Below are positions 36,068 through 44,607 of a DNA stretch of 64,000 nt, in pieces; the stretch's first letter is position 1; every line of letters starts with the position of its first letter. The translations under genes were made by a program, and so were the position numbers. This DNA is from Dryocola boscaweniae (lineage in GTDB: Bacteria > Pseudomonadota > Gammaproteobacteria > Enterobacterales > Enterobacteriaceae), in assembly GCF_025215095.1 (NCBI RefSeq), contig NZ_JALHAP010000080.1, forward strand, positions 62,001 through 126,000, in the 5' to 3' direction. A model generated the notes under the pieces. It ran no database searches. It had not been told where the DNA came from and saw only the letters and a list, made by a program, of their open reading frames with translations.

Positions 36068-36460
36068 ATGAGCATTAAACGTTACGGAGTGGGCGGCAGT
36101 ACGGGCACCGGCGGGCAGCATCTGCCGTTTGCCAAAGCGGTGGAAGCGGGCGGCTGGCTGTACGTGTCCGGGCAAACGCCGATGAAAGACGGCGAAGTGG
36201 TAGAAGGCGGCATTATCGAGCAGTCTCGCCTGGCGATTCAGAACTGCGTGGACATTATGGAAAGCGCGGGCTACACCCTGGCGGACGTGGTGCACGTAAA
36301 GGTTTTCCTGACCGATGCGCGCTACTTCCAGTCGTTTAACAAAGTCTTCCGTGAGTTCTTCGCCGACCATCCGCCAGCCCGCGTGTGCTGCGTGGCCGAT
36401 CTGGTAGTGGACTGCAAAGTGGAAGTGGATTTGACCTGTTATAACGCTGAACGCGTTTAA
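36068..36460 (+). CDS. RidA-family enamine/imine deaminase
   Basis: 130 residues of the YjgF/RidA/UK114 family: LPFAKAVEAGGWLYVSGQTP, an internal ADVVHVKVFLTDARYFQSFN, and the C-terminal PARVCCVADLVVDCKVEVDL, where the conserved Arg that binds the carboxylate is present. RidA proteins hydrolyse the reactive 2-aminoacrylate-type enamines released by PLP dehydratases. Its place here beside a D-serine dehydratase-like enzyme is therefore meaningful. AAGGAGCAAC precedes the start. Confidence 0.92.
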   Translation: MSIKRYGVGGSTGTGGQHLPFAKAVEAGGWLYVSGQTPMKDGEVVEGGIIEQSRLAIQNCVDIMESAGYTLADVVHVKVFLTDARYFQSFNKVFREFFADHPPARVCCVADLVVDCKVEVDLTCYNAERV

Positions 36461-36469
36461 TCTTCACAA

Positions 36470-36493
36470 GGTGAGGGTATAAATACCCTCACC
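36470..36493 (+). terminator. Hairpin after ridA-like gene
   Basis: GGTGAGGGTA and TACCCTCACC pair perfectly around TAAA, 10 bp after the stop codon. There is no T-run, so it may attenuate or stabilise rather than fully terminate. A second hairpin (GGCAC/GTGCC) lies at 36518-36538 before the symporter gene. Confidence 0.5.
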
Positions 36494-36605
36494 GGTATCA
36501 CATTAAATAATAAATCAGGCACCTCTTACGAAAGTGCCAACGGGTTTCCTGTATGTTTTTTTCAGGCGGCTAATTTCACCTTAATTATTAATCTGGAAGT
36601 GAGTT

Positions 36606-38096
36606 ATGAATAGTCATGTCTTTTTGATCGGATTCATTATTTATGCTCTCGCCATGATCTGGCTTGGTTGGTTTGTTTCTCGTAACCAAAAAAATGGTGA
36701 TGACTTTCTGCTTGGTGGCCGTTCCCTGCCGATGTTTTTAACCCTGGGCTCCACGGTAGCAACGATGGTGGGAACCGGTTCAAGCATGGGTGCGGTTGGT
36801 TTCGGATACAGTAACGGCTGGGCCGGAATGCTGTATGGCCTGGGCGGTGCTGTAGGTATTTTGTTGGTAGCCTGGTGGTTTGCTCCGCTGCGTAAATTAC
36901 GCTTTATGACCATGAGTGAAGAACTGTCTTATTATACCGGTGCCAGTCATTTAATAAAAAATATTGTCGGCTTACTTATTTTTATTGCCTCTATTGGTTG
37001 GTTGGGTGCACATATTCTTGGCGGGAGCATGTATTTATCCTGGGCTACAGGAATAGATATGACGGTGGCGAAAGTTATTATTGCCCTGGCATTTGCTATT
37101 TATGTGGTCATCGGTGGTTATTCCGCAGTGGTCTGGACGGATACGATTCAGGCTCTTATTTTATTCTTTGGTTTTATCCTGATGGCGATTTTGGCTGTCG
37201 TTCATGTCGGTGGCTGGAATGTTATTGAACACGCAATGGACCCTAAAGCGCTGAGCTTCCTGGCCATTGATAAGCTAGGCGTGATTCCTGCGCTGTCGTT
37301 GGCGATGGTCATTGGCGTTGGTGTTTTGGCAACACCTTCTTACCGCCAGCGTATCTATTCCGGTAAAGACGTCTCTTCCGTGCGCCGTTCATTTGTTTAC
37401 ACCGGCGTGCTGTATCTGTTCTTCTCTATTCTGCCTGCCATTATTGGAATGGCTGCGTTTACCATGAATCCGGCGCTTGAAAACAGCAACTATGCATTCC
37501 TGTTTGCGACCAGCTTCCTGCCAGCCTCGCTGGGTTTAGTGGTGCTGATAGCCGGTTTGTCCGCCACCATGTCTTCGGCAAGTTCTGATGCCATTGCGGC
37601 TGTCGCAATTATGATGCGCGATCTTTACACCATGGTCACCGGCAGAATGCCGCCGGAAAATAAAGCCATCACATTGTCACGCTGGATGTTGGTGTTTGTC
37701 ATTGGCCTGGCGTTGCTCTTCGCCCTGACGTCTAACGACATTATTAGTTACATCACAAAGATGATTGCCACCTTGATGTCCGGGTTGTTTATCTGCTCGA
37801 TCCTCGGCCGTTTCTGGTTGCGGTTTAACTGGCAGGGCGCTTTAACTGCGCTGGTCAGTGGTGCCGCAGCTTCTATTGCGGTGCTGCTTAATGAAAGCTG
37901 GATGGCTTACTGGGGTAACCCTTGTATTCCGTCCGTACTGGCGAGCCTGGGCTGCGCGGTGGTCGTTACGCTGGTCACTCCGGCAAGCAAAATAAGTCGC
38001 GAAGAAGCGCTGGAAATGATTACCCGCGAACGTGAAAACCAGCCGGAAGCCATACCGGTGCCGCTGGGTAAACGCGCTACGGAGAACGCACGATGA
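36606..38096 (+). CDS. Sodium:solute symporter (SSS family)
   Basis: 496 residues with about 12-13 membrane segments. SSS-family marks are FLLGGRSLPMFLTLGSTVAT near 30-55, the sodium-site region, and GGYSAVVWTDTIQALILFFG near 170. The C-terminus is charged (EEALEMITRERENQPEA). The codon use is richer in A/T than the flanking enzymes. Its 4-bp overlap with the 2-keto-3-deoxygalactonate kinase gene ties transport to sugar-acid catabolism, so the substrate is probably the acid or its N-acetyl form. Confidence 0.9.
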   Translation: MNSHVFLIGFIIYALAMIWLGWFVSRNQKNGDDFLLGGRSLPMFLTLGSTVATMVGTGSSMGAVGFGYSNGWAGMLYGLGGAVGILLVAWWFAPLRKLRFMTMSEELSYYTGASHLIKNIVGLLIFIASIGWLGAHILGGSMYLSWATGIDMTVAKVIIALAFAIYVVIGGYSAVVWTDTIQALILFFGFILMAILAVVHVGGWNVIEHAMDPKALSFLAIDKLGVIPALSLAMVIGVGVLATPSYRQRIYSGKDVSSVRRSFVYTGVLYLFFSILPAIIGMAAFTMNPALENSNYAFLFATSFLPASLGLVVLIAGLSATMSSASSDAIAAVAIMMRDLYTMVTGRMPPENKAITLSRWMLVFVIGLALLFALTSNDIISYITKMIATLMSGLFICSILGRFWLRFNWQGALTALVSGAAASIAVLLNESWMAYWGNPCIPSVLASLGCAVVVTLVTPASKISREEALEMITRERENQPEAIPVPLGKRATENAR

Positions 38097-38947
38097 GCGA
38101 GAACTATATCGCCGTCGACTGGGGTTCAACGCATCTGCGCGCCTGGCTTTATCGCGACGGGCGGTGCGTGGACAGCCTGCAGCTACCTTACGGCGTAAGC
38201 CGTCTGGTTGAGCAAAGCGCACGTGAAGTGTTCGACAAGTACATCGAACCCTGGCGCATACGGGAAGCTATGCCGGTAGTGATGGCCGGCATGATTGGCA
38301 GCGACGCGGGCTGGCAGCCCGTGCCGTACCTGGCGTGCCCGGCGTCGCTGCATGAGCTGAGCGCGCAGCTTTATGAAGTTGCGCCGCAGGTATGGATAGT
38401 TCCGGGTCTGAAGACTTCCCGTAATGTGATGCGCGGTGAAGAAACGCAGCTACTGGGGGCGATGCAGCTTGCTCCTGCCGCCTGCTATGTTTTGCCCGGC
38501 ACGCACAGCAAACGGGTACAGGTGGCGAACGGCGCGGTGAGCTGTTTTTCTACGGCGATGACGGGCGAGCTGCATCACCTCCTGATGAACCATTCGCTGA
38601 TTGGCAAAGGGCTGCCGGAGCAGCGCGACGATAACGCGGCGTTTCGGGCAGGTCTGCAACGCGGGCTGGATTCTCCGTCTTTTGTTAACAAGCTTTTTGA
38701 AGCGCGTGCGGCACGAGTGCTGGGCGAGCTACCGGCGGAATCCGTCAGCGACTGGCTTTCTGGCCTGCTGATAGGCGCAGAAGTAATGGCAATGGAACCG
38801 GCAGAAAGCGTGACTCTGGTTGGAGGCGAAACGCTTTGCCTTCGTTATAAGCAGGCCTTTGAAAAGGCGGGTATTGCAGCCAATGAAATAGCGGGCGATG
38901 CCGCTTTCCAGCAAGGGATAAGGAGCATTCTTGATGCAAGACGCTAA
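38093..38947 (+). CDS. dgoK: 2-dehydro-3-deoxygalactonokinase
   Basis: 284 residues of the DgoK family. The phosphate-binding N-terminus is YIAVDWGSTHLRAWLY, followed by MPVVMAGMIGSDAGWQPVPY and VLPGTHSKRVQVANG. It phosphorylates 2-keto-3-deoxy-D-galactonate at C6. There is no galactonate dehydratase (DgoD) or dgo transporter here, which suggests the keto-deoxy acid comes from another route, such as the PLP enzyme at the other end of the cluster. The start overlaps the symporter stop (ATGA). Confidence 0.9.
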   Translation: MSENYIAVDWGSTHLRAWLYRDGRCVDSLQLPYGVSRLVEQSAREVFDKYIEPWRIREAMPVVMAGMIGSDAGWQPVPYLACPASLHELSAQLYEVAPQVWIVPGLKTSRNVMRGEETQLLGAMQLAPAACYVLPGTHSKRVQVANGAVSCFSTAMTGELHHLLMNHSLIGKGLPEQRDDNAAFRAGLQRGLDSPSFVNKLFEARAARVLGELPAESVSDWLSGLLIGAEVMAMEPAESVTLVGGETLCLRYKQAFEKAGIAANEIAGDAAFQQGIRSILDARR

Positions 38948-39536
38948 GCCGTTGGTCGCGATTTTGCGCGGTATTCATCCCCATGAGGCTGGCTATCATG
39001 TGGGTTCACTTATTGAAGAAGGATTTCGCTACATTGAGATCCCGCTGAATTCGCCGGACTGGCAGCAGAGTATTCCGCAGACGATCGGCCGCTACGGCGA
39101 TAAGGCTTTTATCGGCGCGGGAACGGTGCTGAAAACTGAGCAGGTGGATTTTCTGGCCGAGGCGGGGGCGAAGCTGATAGTTACGCCGAATACCAGTCCA
39201 GCGGTAATTCGCCGCGCGGTTGATGCCGGAATGCTGGTTTGTGCCGGTTGCGCTACCGCCAGCGAGGCCTTTAACGCGCTGGAGGCCGGGGCGCAGTGGC
39301 TGAAGATTTTCCCTTCGTCAGCTTTTGGCCCGGCTTATATTTCGGCGTTAAAAGCGGTGCTGCCGCCTTCCGTGCCGGTGCTGGCGGTTGGTGGCGTTAC
39401 GCCGGAAAACTTGGGTGAATATTTACGGGCCGGCTGCGCGGGCGCGGGGCTTGGCAGCGATTTATATCGCGCCGGGCAGAGCGTGGAGACGACTCGTGAA
39501 AAGGCCCGGCAGTTTATGGCCGCATTCAAGCGTTAA
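38934..39536 (+). CDS. dgoA: 2-dehydro-3-deoxy-6-phosphogalactonate aldolase
   Basis: 200 residues of the KDPG/KDPGal class I aldolase family: PLVAILRGI at the start, FIGAGTVLKTEQVD, LIVTPNTSP (active-site loop) and the Schiff-base Lys in WLKIFPSSAFGP. It yields pyruvate and glyceraldehyde 3-phosphate. The ATG at 38934 is preceded by AAGGAG at 8 bp; a TTG one codon earlier is possible. It overlaps dgoK by 14 bp. The PSSAFGP motif favours the galacto (DgoA) over the gluco (Eda) form. Confidence 0.92.
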   Translation: MQDAKPLVAILRGIHPHEAGYHVGSLIEEGFRYIEIPLNSPDWQQSIPQTIGRYGDKAFIGAGTVLKTEQVDFLAEAGAKLIVTPNTSPAVIRRAVDAGMLVCAGCATASEAFNALEAGAQWLKIFPSSAFGPAYISALKAVLPPSVPVLAVGGVTPENLGEYLRAGCAGAGLGSDLYRAGQSVETTREKARQFMAAFKR

Positions 39537-39550
39537 AAGCGTCGGGTGGA

Positions 39551-39648
39551 TGTCGGATGGCGCTGACGCTTATCCGACCTACAGGTTATGCGAGTCGTAC
39601 AAGATTATGTGAGTCGTAGGGTGGATAAGCGTCAGCGCCATCCACCTT
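39551..39648. repeat. REP pair between aldolase and rpiR-type gene
   Basis: GTCGGATGGCGCTGACGCTT and the facing GTAGGGTGGATAAGCGTCAG, separated by about 45 bp that include two GAGTCGTA copies. It lies in a convergent gap. Confidence 0.85.
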
Positions 39649-39649
39649 T

Positions 39650-40513
39650 CTAATCCCCCAGCGGCTGTCTGTCCACGCCGCCGCGATGGCTGTCCAGCGC
39701 TAGTTTGATACGTCGCAACCTGTCCTTAGCCTGACTCTTATTCGCCATCGCCAGTTCCGTCGCCAGCACGTCTACCATCGCCAGCATCGCGTAGCGCGAA
39801 GTGCTCGGCTTAAAGATATAGTCGTTTTCCCGCACGATAAGCGGCAGGACGATATCAGCGTTGGCCGCAAGCGGCGTCTCCTCAGGCGTAATAGCAATCA
39901 CTTTTGCGCCGTACTGCCTTGCCATCGCCGCGCTTTCAATGATCTCCGGCGTATAGCCGCCCAGCGAGAGCGCAAGCACCACGTCGTTTGGCGTCACCGC
40001 AGAACACATCATTCTTACCAGCAGGCCATCGCTCTGGCTGACTACCGGCAGGCCGAGGCGAAACAGGCGAAACTGCACTTCCTGAGCGCAAATCGTTGAG
40101 CCGCCGCCCATGCCAATCGCCAGGATTTGCCGCGCGTCGCTCAGCCATTCGACGGATTTTTTCAGGGATTCCGGGTCAAGCGCCCGACGATTGATGTCCA
40201 GCACATTAATGATAGTTTCGTAGATCCCCTGTACGCCTTCGAGATCCGGCACATCAAGAATAAAGCGCTGCCCGACGGCAAGCGACTGCGCAAGTTTTAC
40301 CTTCAGCTCCCGCACATCTTTGCAGCCAATGGCTCGCGCAAAACGGGTAATCGACGCCTGGCTGGTTTCGGTAAGCCGCGCCATTTCTGCAATCGGTAAA
40401 GTGGCGGCAGATTGTACGTCATCAAGAATAAATTGCGCGATGCGCTTTTCCGTGGCGGTAAGCTCCACAAAGCGGTCGGTAATGCAGGAAATAATGTCGA
40501 TGGAAAAGGCCAT
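39650..40513 (-). CDS. MurR/RpiR-family regulator (HTH + SIS)
   Basis: 287 residues from the ATG at 40513 (MAFSIDIISCITDRFVEL); the frame extends upstream to 40558 over a palindrome, which I consider regulatory. The N-terminal HTH_6 has IAEMARLTETSQASITRFARAIG. The C-terminal SIS phosphosugar domain has ILAIGMGGGSTICAQEV and DVVLALSLGGYTPEIIESA. RpiR proteins sense phosphorylated sugar intermediates, so this one may respond to a cluster intermediate such as the 6-phospho keto-acid. It is convergent with the operon it probably controls. Confidence 0.9.
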   Translation of the reverse strand: MAFSIDIISCITDRFVELTATEKRIAQFILDDVQSAATLPIAEMARLTETSQASITRFARAIGCKDVRELKVKLAQSLAVGQRFILDVPDLEGVQGIYETIINVLDINRRALDPESLKKSVEWLSDARQILAIGMGGGSTICAQEVQFRLFRLGLPVVSQSDGLLVRMMCSAVTPNDVVLALSLGGYTPEIIESAAMARQYGAKVIAITPEETPLAANADIVLPLIVRENDYIFKPSTSRYAMLAMVDVLATELAMANKSQAKDRLRRIKLALDSHRGGVDRQPLGD

Positions 40514-40543
40514 GGCGCGTCCCGAAAATGAAGATAAATAGCC

Positions 40544-40556
40544 GGTACTTTGTACC
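40544..40556. promoter_or_regulatory. Palindrome upstream of rpiR-type gene
   Basis: GGTACTTTGTACC is a perfect 5-bp inverted repeat with a 3-bp spacer, 31 bp before the chosen start codon. It is a plausible site for autoregulation. Confidence 0.4.
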
Positions 40557-40712
40557 ATAAATATGTTTCGGCTGGGGAAAAATGGTGGATGCCGCTCACG
40601 CTTATCTCTTCTGAAAAGCCAAAAATGGTAGGGTAAATTGCGAGCAATATTTTTCTATTCACGGATAATGTCTGATTCTGAAACGACATTTTATTTTTGT
40701 AAGGGATAGCGA

Positions 40713-41636
40713 GTGGAAAGCAACGTATCGCTGTTTACCCGTAAGAAATTTGCATGGATGTGTGCCGCTTTCTGTTGCCTGCTGTGGGGAAGCGCGTACC
40801 CGGCTATTAAAAACGGCTATGAGATTTTTGAGATAGCCGCCGACGATTTGCCTGGCAAAATCGTCTTCGCGGGTTATCGCTTTGTCATCGCCGGGCTTTT
40901 GCTGCTGGCATTTGCCGTTATGCAGGGCAAACCCATTGGACGTTTGTCTCACGGGCAGTTTTCCCGGCTTGCGGTTTTAGGCGTGACGCAAACTGCTTTG
41001 CAGTACATCTTCTTTTATATCGGCCTTGCTTATACCACCGGCGTAAAAGGGTCGATCATGAACGCCACCGGGACTTTTTTCAGCGTGCTGCTGGCGCATT
41101 TTATCTACCAGAATGACCGGCTCAGCATAAATAAAATCGTCGGCTGCGTGTTGGGTTTTGCCGGCGTAATGGTGGTGAACTTTAACAGCCAACTGATGGA
41201 TTTTAGCTTTAGCTGGATGGGCGACGGTTTCGTGGTGCTGGCGGCGTTTATCCTTTCCGCCGCGTCGCTTTACGGTAAACGCATCTCGCAGACGGTCGAT
41301 CCCACGATTATGACCGGCTGGCAACTGGCTATAGGCGGCGTGGTGCTTACCCTGGGCGGTTATCTGGCGGGAGGAACGCTTGCGTTTCATGGCTGGGAAT
41401 CAGTGGCGATTCTGGGCTATCTGGCGCTGCTTTCCTCCGTGGCGTTCGCGCTCTGGAGCATGCTGCTTAAATACAATCGCGTGGGGATGATCGCGCCGTT
41501 TAACTTCCTGATCCCCGTTTCCGGTGCCGTGCTGTCGGCTATTTTCCTGCAGGAAAGTATTCTGGAATGGCGCTATGCCCTTGCGCTGGCACTGGTATGT
41601 TTTGGCATCTGGCGAGTAAACGTGGCTCGTGGTTAG
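40713..41636 (+). CDS. DMT-family (EamA) transporter
   Basis: 307 residues with ten predicted membrane segments in two EamA repeats (CLLWGSAYPAIKNGYEIF near 22, and IAPFNFLIPVSGAVLSAIF near 265). It starts with GTG at 40713, preceded by AAGGGATA. It is a probable exporter of amino acids or metabolites. It is divergent from the rpiR-type gene, so a link to the preceding cluster is possible but unproven. Confidence 0.88.
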   Translation: MESNVSLFTRKKFAWMCAAFCCLLWGSAYPAIKNGYEIFEIAADDLPGKIVFAGYRFVIAGLLLLAFAVMQGKPIGRLSHGQFSRLAVLGVTQTALQYIFFYIGLAYTTGVKGSIMNATGTFFSVLLAHFIYQNDRLSINKIVGCVLGFAGVMVVNFNSQLMDFSFSWMGDGFVVLAAFILSAASLYGKRISQTVDPTIMTGWQLAIGGVVLTLGGYLAGGTLAFHGWESVAILGYLALLSSVAFALWSMLLKYNRVGMIAPFNFLIPVSGAVLSAIFLQESILEWRYALALALVCFGIWRVNVARG

Positions 41637-41699
41637 TTTACAAAATCACCGTTTTCAGGCCATTATCTATCCATCTTTCATGAATAAAAGGGCCTGCAG

Positions 41700-42587
41700 A
41701 TGACAAGAATGACAGCGAAAGATTTTCCTCCTGAGCTTCTCGAATACTTCGATTTTTACGTGCACGGTAAAATCAGCAAGCGCGAGTTCCTTGATCTGGC
41801 GTCAAAATTCGTCGTCGGCGGGCTTTCTGCCGTGGCGCTTGGAACGTTGCTGACGCCCAACTACGCTTTTGCGCAGCAGGTGGAATTTACCGACCCCGAT
41901 ATTCTGCCGGAATATATTCATTATCCTTCGCCTCAAGGGCACGGCAGCGTAAAGGGTTATTTTGTGAAGCCTGCAAAGGCCGCGGGCAAAGTGCCTGCCG
42001 TAGTGGTGGTTCATGAAAACCGTGGCCTGAATCCTTATATCGAAGATGTGGCCCGGCGCGTTGCGAAAGCAGGTTTTATTGCGCTTGCGCCGGACGGATT
42101 AAGCTCGGTTGGGGGGTATCCCGGCAACGATGAGAAAGGCCGGGAGCTACAGCAGCAGGTCGATCCCAATAAGTTAATGAACGATTTTTTTGCCGCGATA
42201 GAGTTTCTGATGCACCACGAAGCGGCGAACGGAAAGGTCGGTATTACCGGATTTTGCTACGGCGGCGGTGTGGCGAACGCTGCGGCAGTGGCTTATCCGG
42301 AACTGGCGGCAGCGGTGCCTTTTTACGGCAGGCAGCCGAAAGTGGAAGACGTGCCGCGCATCAAAGCGCCGCTTTTGCTGCATTATGGCGAACTGGATTC
42401 CCGAATTAACGAAGGCTGGCCTGCCTATGAAGCCGCGCTGAAAGCCAATAATAAAATCTACGAGGGATACATTTACCCCGGCGTGAATCACGGTTTCCAT
42501 AATGATTCGACCCCGCGTTACGACAAAGCGGCGGCGGATTTAGCGTGGAAGCGGACGATTGACTGGTTTAATAAATATCTGGTTTAA
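41700..42587 (+). CDS. yghX: Dienelactone hydrolase family protein (YghX-like)
   Basis: 295 residues closely resembling E. coli YghX (a degraded gene in K-12) but intact here. The N-terminus [23 protein letters not shown] followed by NYAFAQQ looks like a Tat-type or membrane-directing leader. The hydrolase core has [20 protein letters not shown] and the nucleophile Cys186 in GFCYGGGV; later Asp (GELDSR) and His (GVNHGFHND) complete the triad. The substrate is unknown. Confidence 0.9.
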   Translation: MTRMTAKDFPPELLEYFDFYVHGKISKREFLDLASKFVVGGLSAVALGTLLTPNYAFAQQVEFTDPDILPEYIHYPSPQGHGSVKGYFVKPAKAAGKVPAVVVVHENRGLNPYIEDVARRVAKAGFIALAPDGLSSVGGYPGNDEKGRELQQQVDPNKLMNDFFAAIEFLMHHEAANGKVGITGFCYGGGVANAAAVAYPELAAAVPFYGRQPKVEDVPRIKAPLLLHYGELDSRINEGWPAYEAALKANNKIYEGYIYPGVNHGFHNDSTPRYDKAAADLAWKRTIDWFNKYLV

Positions 42588-42596
42588 ATTGTGAGA

Positions 42597-42712
42597 TGTC
42601 GGATGGCGCTTCGCTTATCCGACCTACAGATTATGTCTGCCGGGTGGATGGCGCTTCGCTTATCCGACCTGCGATTATGGCTGTAGGGTGGATAAGCGAA
42701 GCGCCATCCACC
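42597..42712. repeat. Triple REP cluster
   Basis: Three units: TGTCGGATGGCGCTTCGCTT, GGGTGGATGGCGCTTCGCTT (same direction) and the facing GTAGGGTGGATAAGCGAAGC. It lies between the convergent yghX-like and diguanylate cyclase genes. Confidence 0.88.
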
Positions 42713-42718
42713 GAAATA

Positions 42719-43684
42719 CTATGTCTGCACCAGAATAACCGCACCCAAAGCGATGCCGTTTTTCCCGGTACGTTTAATGATGTACATCGACTCATCGGCG
42801 CGGATCACCGCGTCGGCGAAATTGTCGCTCGTCCAGGACTCATTGACGCCAATTGATGCGCCAACGCTTGCGGAGCCGTTGCCCAGCTCAAACGGAGTCA
42901 TTGCGGCATCCAGGCAGCGTCTGGTGACGTTGCTAATCTCCGGGTTATCCAGCGTCCAGGGCATCAGCAGGATGAATTCATCGCCGCCGATGCGGCCGAT
43001 GGTGACTTCTGGCGGACAGGCGTCGTGCAGACGCTGGCTGAGCTGCAGCAGCACTTCGTCCCCACTGCGGTGGCCAAAGGTGTCGTTAACGTTTTTAAAG
43101 TCGTCCAGGTCAATAAAAGCCACGCAGAGCGGCCCAGGCTTTTTCATCAGATCGAACTGCGCATGCAGCGCGTGACGGTTGGCTAATCCGGTCAGCGGGT
43201 CGTGGTTGGCGAGTTTGGCAAGCTGCTGTTCATACTGCTTTTCTTTGGTCATATCAATGTGGGTGCCGGTGACTTTGAGCGGTTTTCCGTCATCGTCCCA
43301 TTCGGTCACTCTGCCGCGATCGAGAACCCAGGTAACGGTGCCGTTTTTGGCCTGCATGCGATGCAGGGCTTCGTAAAACGGGGCTTTGCCGTCGAGATGG
43401 TTGTAAAACGCCGCCAGCACCATCTCTTTATCTTCAGGATGCAGATGCTCACGCCACACCTCGAAGTGAGCGCTAAGTTCCTTGGGCTGATAGCCCAGCA
43501 TTGAACCCCATCGGCGATTGAAAATAACCAGCTTGCCGCTTGGCACGTGTAGCTGCCACAGGCACAGACCGGTGCCGTCCAGAGCCGCACTGAGCTTGTT
43601 TCGCGCGTCGTGTGCAATTCTCTTGAGCCGGGCATTGTGCCTTTTGAGGTTCTGAATCTGCTGCCTGAGAGCGTCTTCGGACAT
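42719..43684 (-). CDS. PAS-GGDEF diguanylate cyclase
   Basis: 321 residues: an N-terminal helix (DALRQQIQNLKRHNARLKR), a PAS/PAC domain near 45-150 (VFNRRWGSMLGY-type, then GKPLKVTGTHIDMTKEKQYE) and a GGDEF domain with the intact active site RIGGDEFILL. The usual inhibitory RxxD site five residues before GGDEF is replaced by PPEV, so product inhibition at that site is unlikely. No membrane segment is seen, so it is cytosolic. It makes cyclic di-GMP in response to a PAS signal, probably redox or a ligand. Confidence 0.92.
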   Translation of the reverse strand: MSEDALRQQIQNLKRHNARLKRIAHDARNKLSAALDGTGLCLWQLHVPSGKLVIFNRRWGSMLGYQPKELSAHFEVWREHLHPEDKEMVLAAFYNHLDGKAPFYEALHRMQAKNGTVTWVLDRGRVTEWDDDGKPLKVTGTHIDMTKEKQYEQQLAKLANHDPLTGLANRHALHAQFDLMKKPGPLCVAFIDLDDFKNVNDTFGHRSGDEVLLQLSQRLHDACPPEVTIGRIGGDEFILLMPWTLDNPEISNVTRRCLDAAMTPFELGNGSASVGASIGVNESWTSDNFADAVIRADESMYIIKRTGKNGIALGAVILVQT

Positions 43685-43758
43685 TGACCGTGATTATGTT
43701 CAAATAATATCCATTTTTAACAGTTATTAATGAGATGTAAATAAGGCCTGTGAAAAAC

Positions 43759-44607
43759 TTATGTCGGCAACCGTCCTGCTTCCATTTTTGCCTGCTTACG
43801 CGAGGAGTAAATAAACGCCGCGATAAACACAATGGCCGAGAGCACAACGATGGTTGGCGCAGGAGCGCTATCAATGAAGAACGAAAGATAAACGCCAGCA
43901 AACGAGACGCTAATCGCCAACGCCTGCGCGACCAGCATCATGGATAAAAACGTGCGGGTCAGCAGGGAGGCGATGGCGCCGGGCGCAATCAGCAAGGAAA
44001 TCGCCAGGATAATCCCCACCGCTTTCAGCGCGGCGACGATGGTCAATGACACCATGCACAGCAGGCCATAATGCAGGAGTTTGACGTTAAGGCCGGATGC
44101 CTGCGCCTGTGTCGGGTCGAAGGCGTGCAGCAGAAAATCTTTCCACTTCACGGCGATAATGCCAGCGGTGAGCGACGCGATAATGCCCGTCTGAATGATG
44201 TCGCTCTGGCCGACGCCGAGCATATCGCCAAACAGAATATGGTCGAGGTGGATATCCGGTTTCAGATAGACATACAGCACCAGGCCCGCGCCAAACATGC
44301 CGGAGAAAACGATGCCCATCACCGTATCGCGCTTGATGCGGCTGTTGTCCTGCAAAAATCCCGTTGCCAGCGCGCAGAATAAGCCTGCCACAAACGCGCC
44401 GATGCCCAGAGGTAATCCGACCATCCAGGCCACCACGACGCCGGGGAAGACCGCGTGGCTCATGGCATCGCCCATCAGCGCCCAGCCTTTCAGCACCAGG
44501 AAGCAGGAGAGCAGGGCGCACGGAACGGCGACCAGCGCGGTCATCGTCAGCGCGTTAATCATAAAGCCGAACTGGAAGGGAGAAAGCAGCGTATCAATAA
44601 GGCTCAT
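43759..44607 (-). CDS. sitD: Manganese/iron ABC transporter permease SitD
   Basis: 282 residues from the ATG at 44607 (MSLIDTLLSPFQFGFM), which overlaps the sitC stop by 4 bp; the longer open frame to 44862 is antisense noise from sitC. ABC-3 family permease with 8-9 membrane segments and the typical GWALMGDAMSHAVFPGVVVA near 45. It is the last gene of sitABCD. Confidence 0.94.
   Translation of the reverse strand: MSLIDTLLSPFQFGFMINALTMTALVAVPCALLSCFLVLKGWALMGDAMSHAVFPGVVVAWMVGLPLGIGAFVAGLFCALATGFLQDNSRIKRDTVMGIVFSGMFGAGLVLYVYLKPDIHLDHILFGDMLGVGQSDIIQTGIIASLTAGIIAVKWKDFLLHAFDPTQAQASGLNVKLLHYGLLCMVSLTIVAALKAVGIILAISLLIAPGAIASLLTRTFLSMMLVAQALAISVSFAGVYLSFFIDSAPAPTIVVLSAIVFIAAFIYSSRKQAKMEAGRLPT

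Noticed and set aside
35690..36370. 226-residue minus-strand open frame across the deacylase-ridA junction
   Set aside because: Antisense to two well-supported genes and spans a REP element.
38934..39536. Assignment of the aldolase as Eda of the Entner-Doudoroff pathway
   Set aside because: It is coupled to dgoK, and the PSSAFGP motif and length fit DgoA better than Eda.
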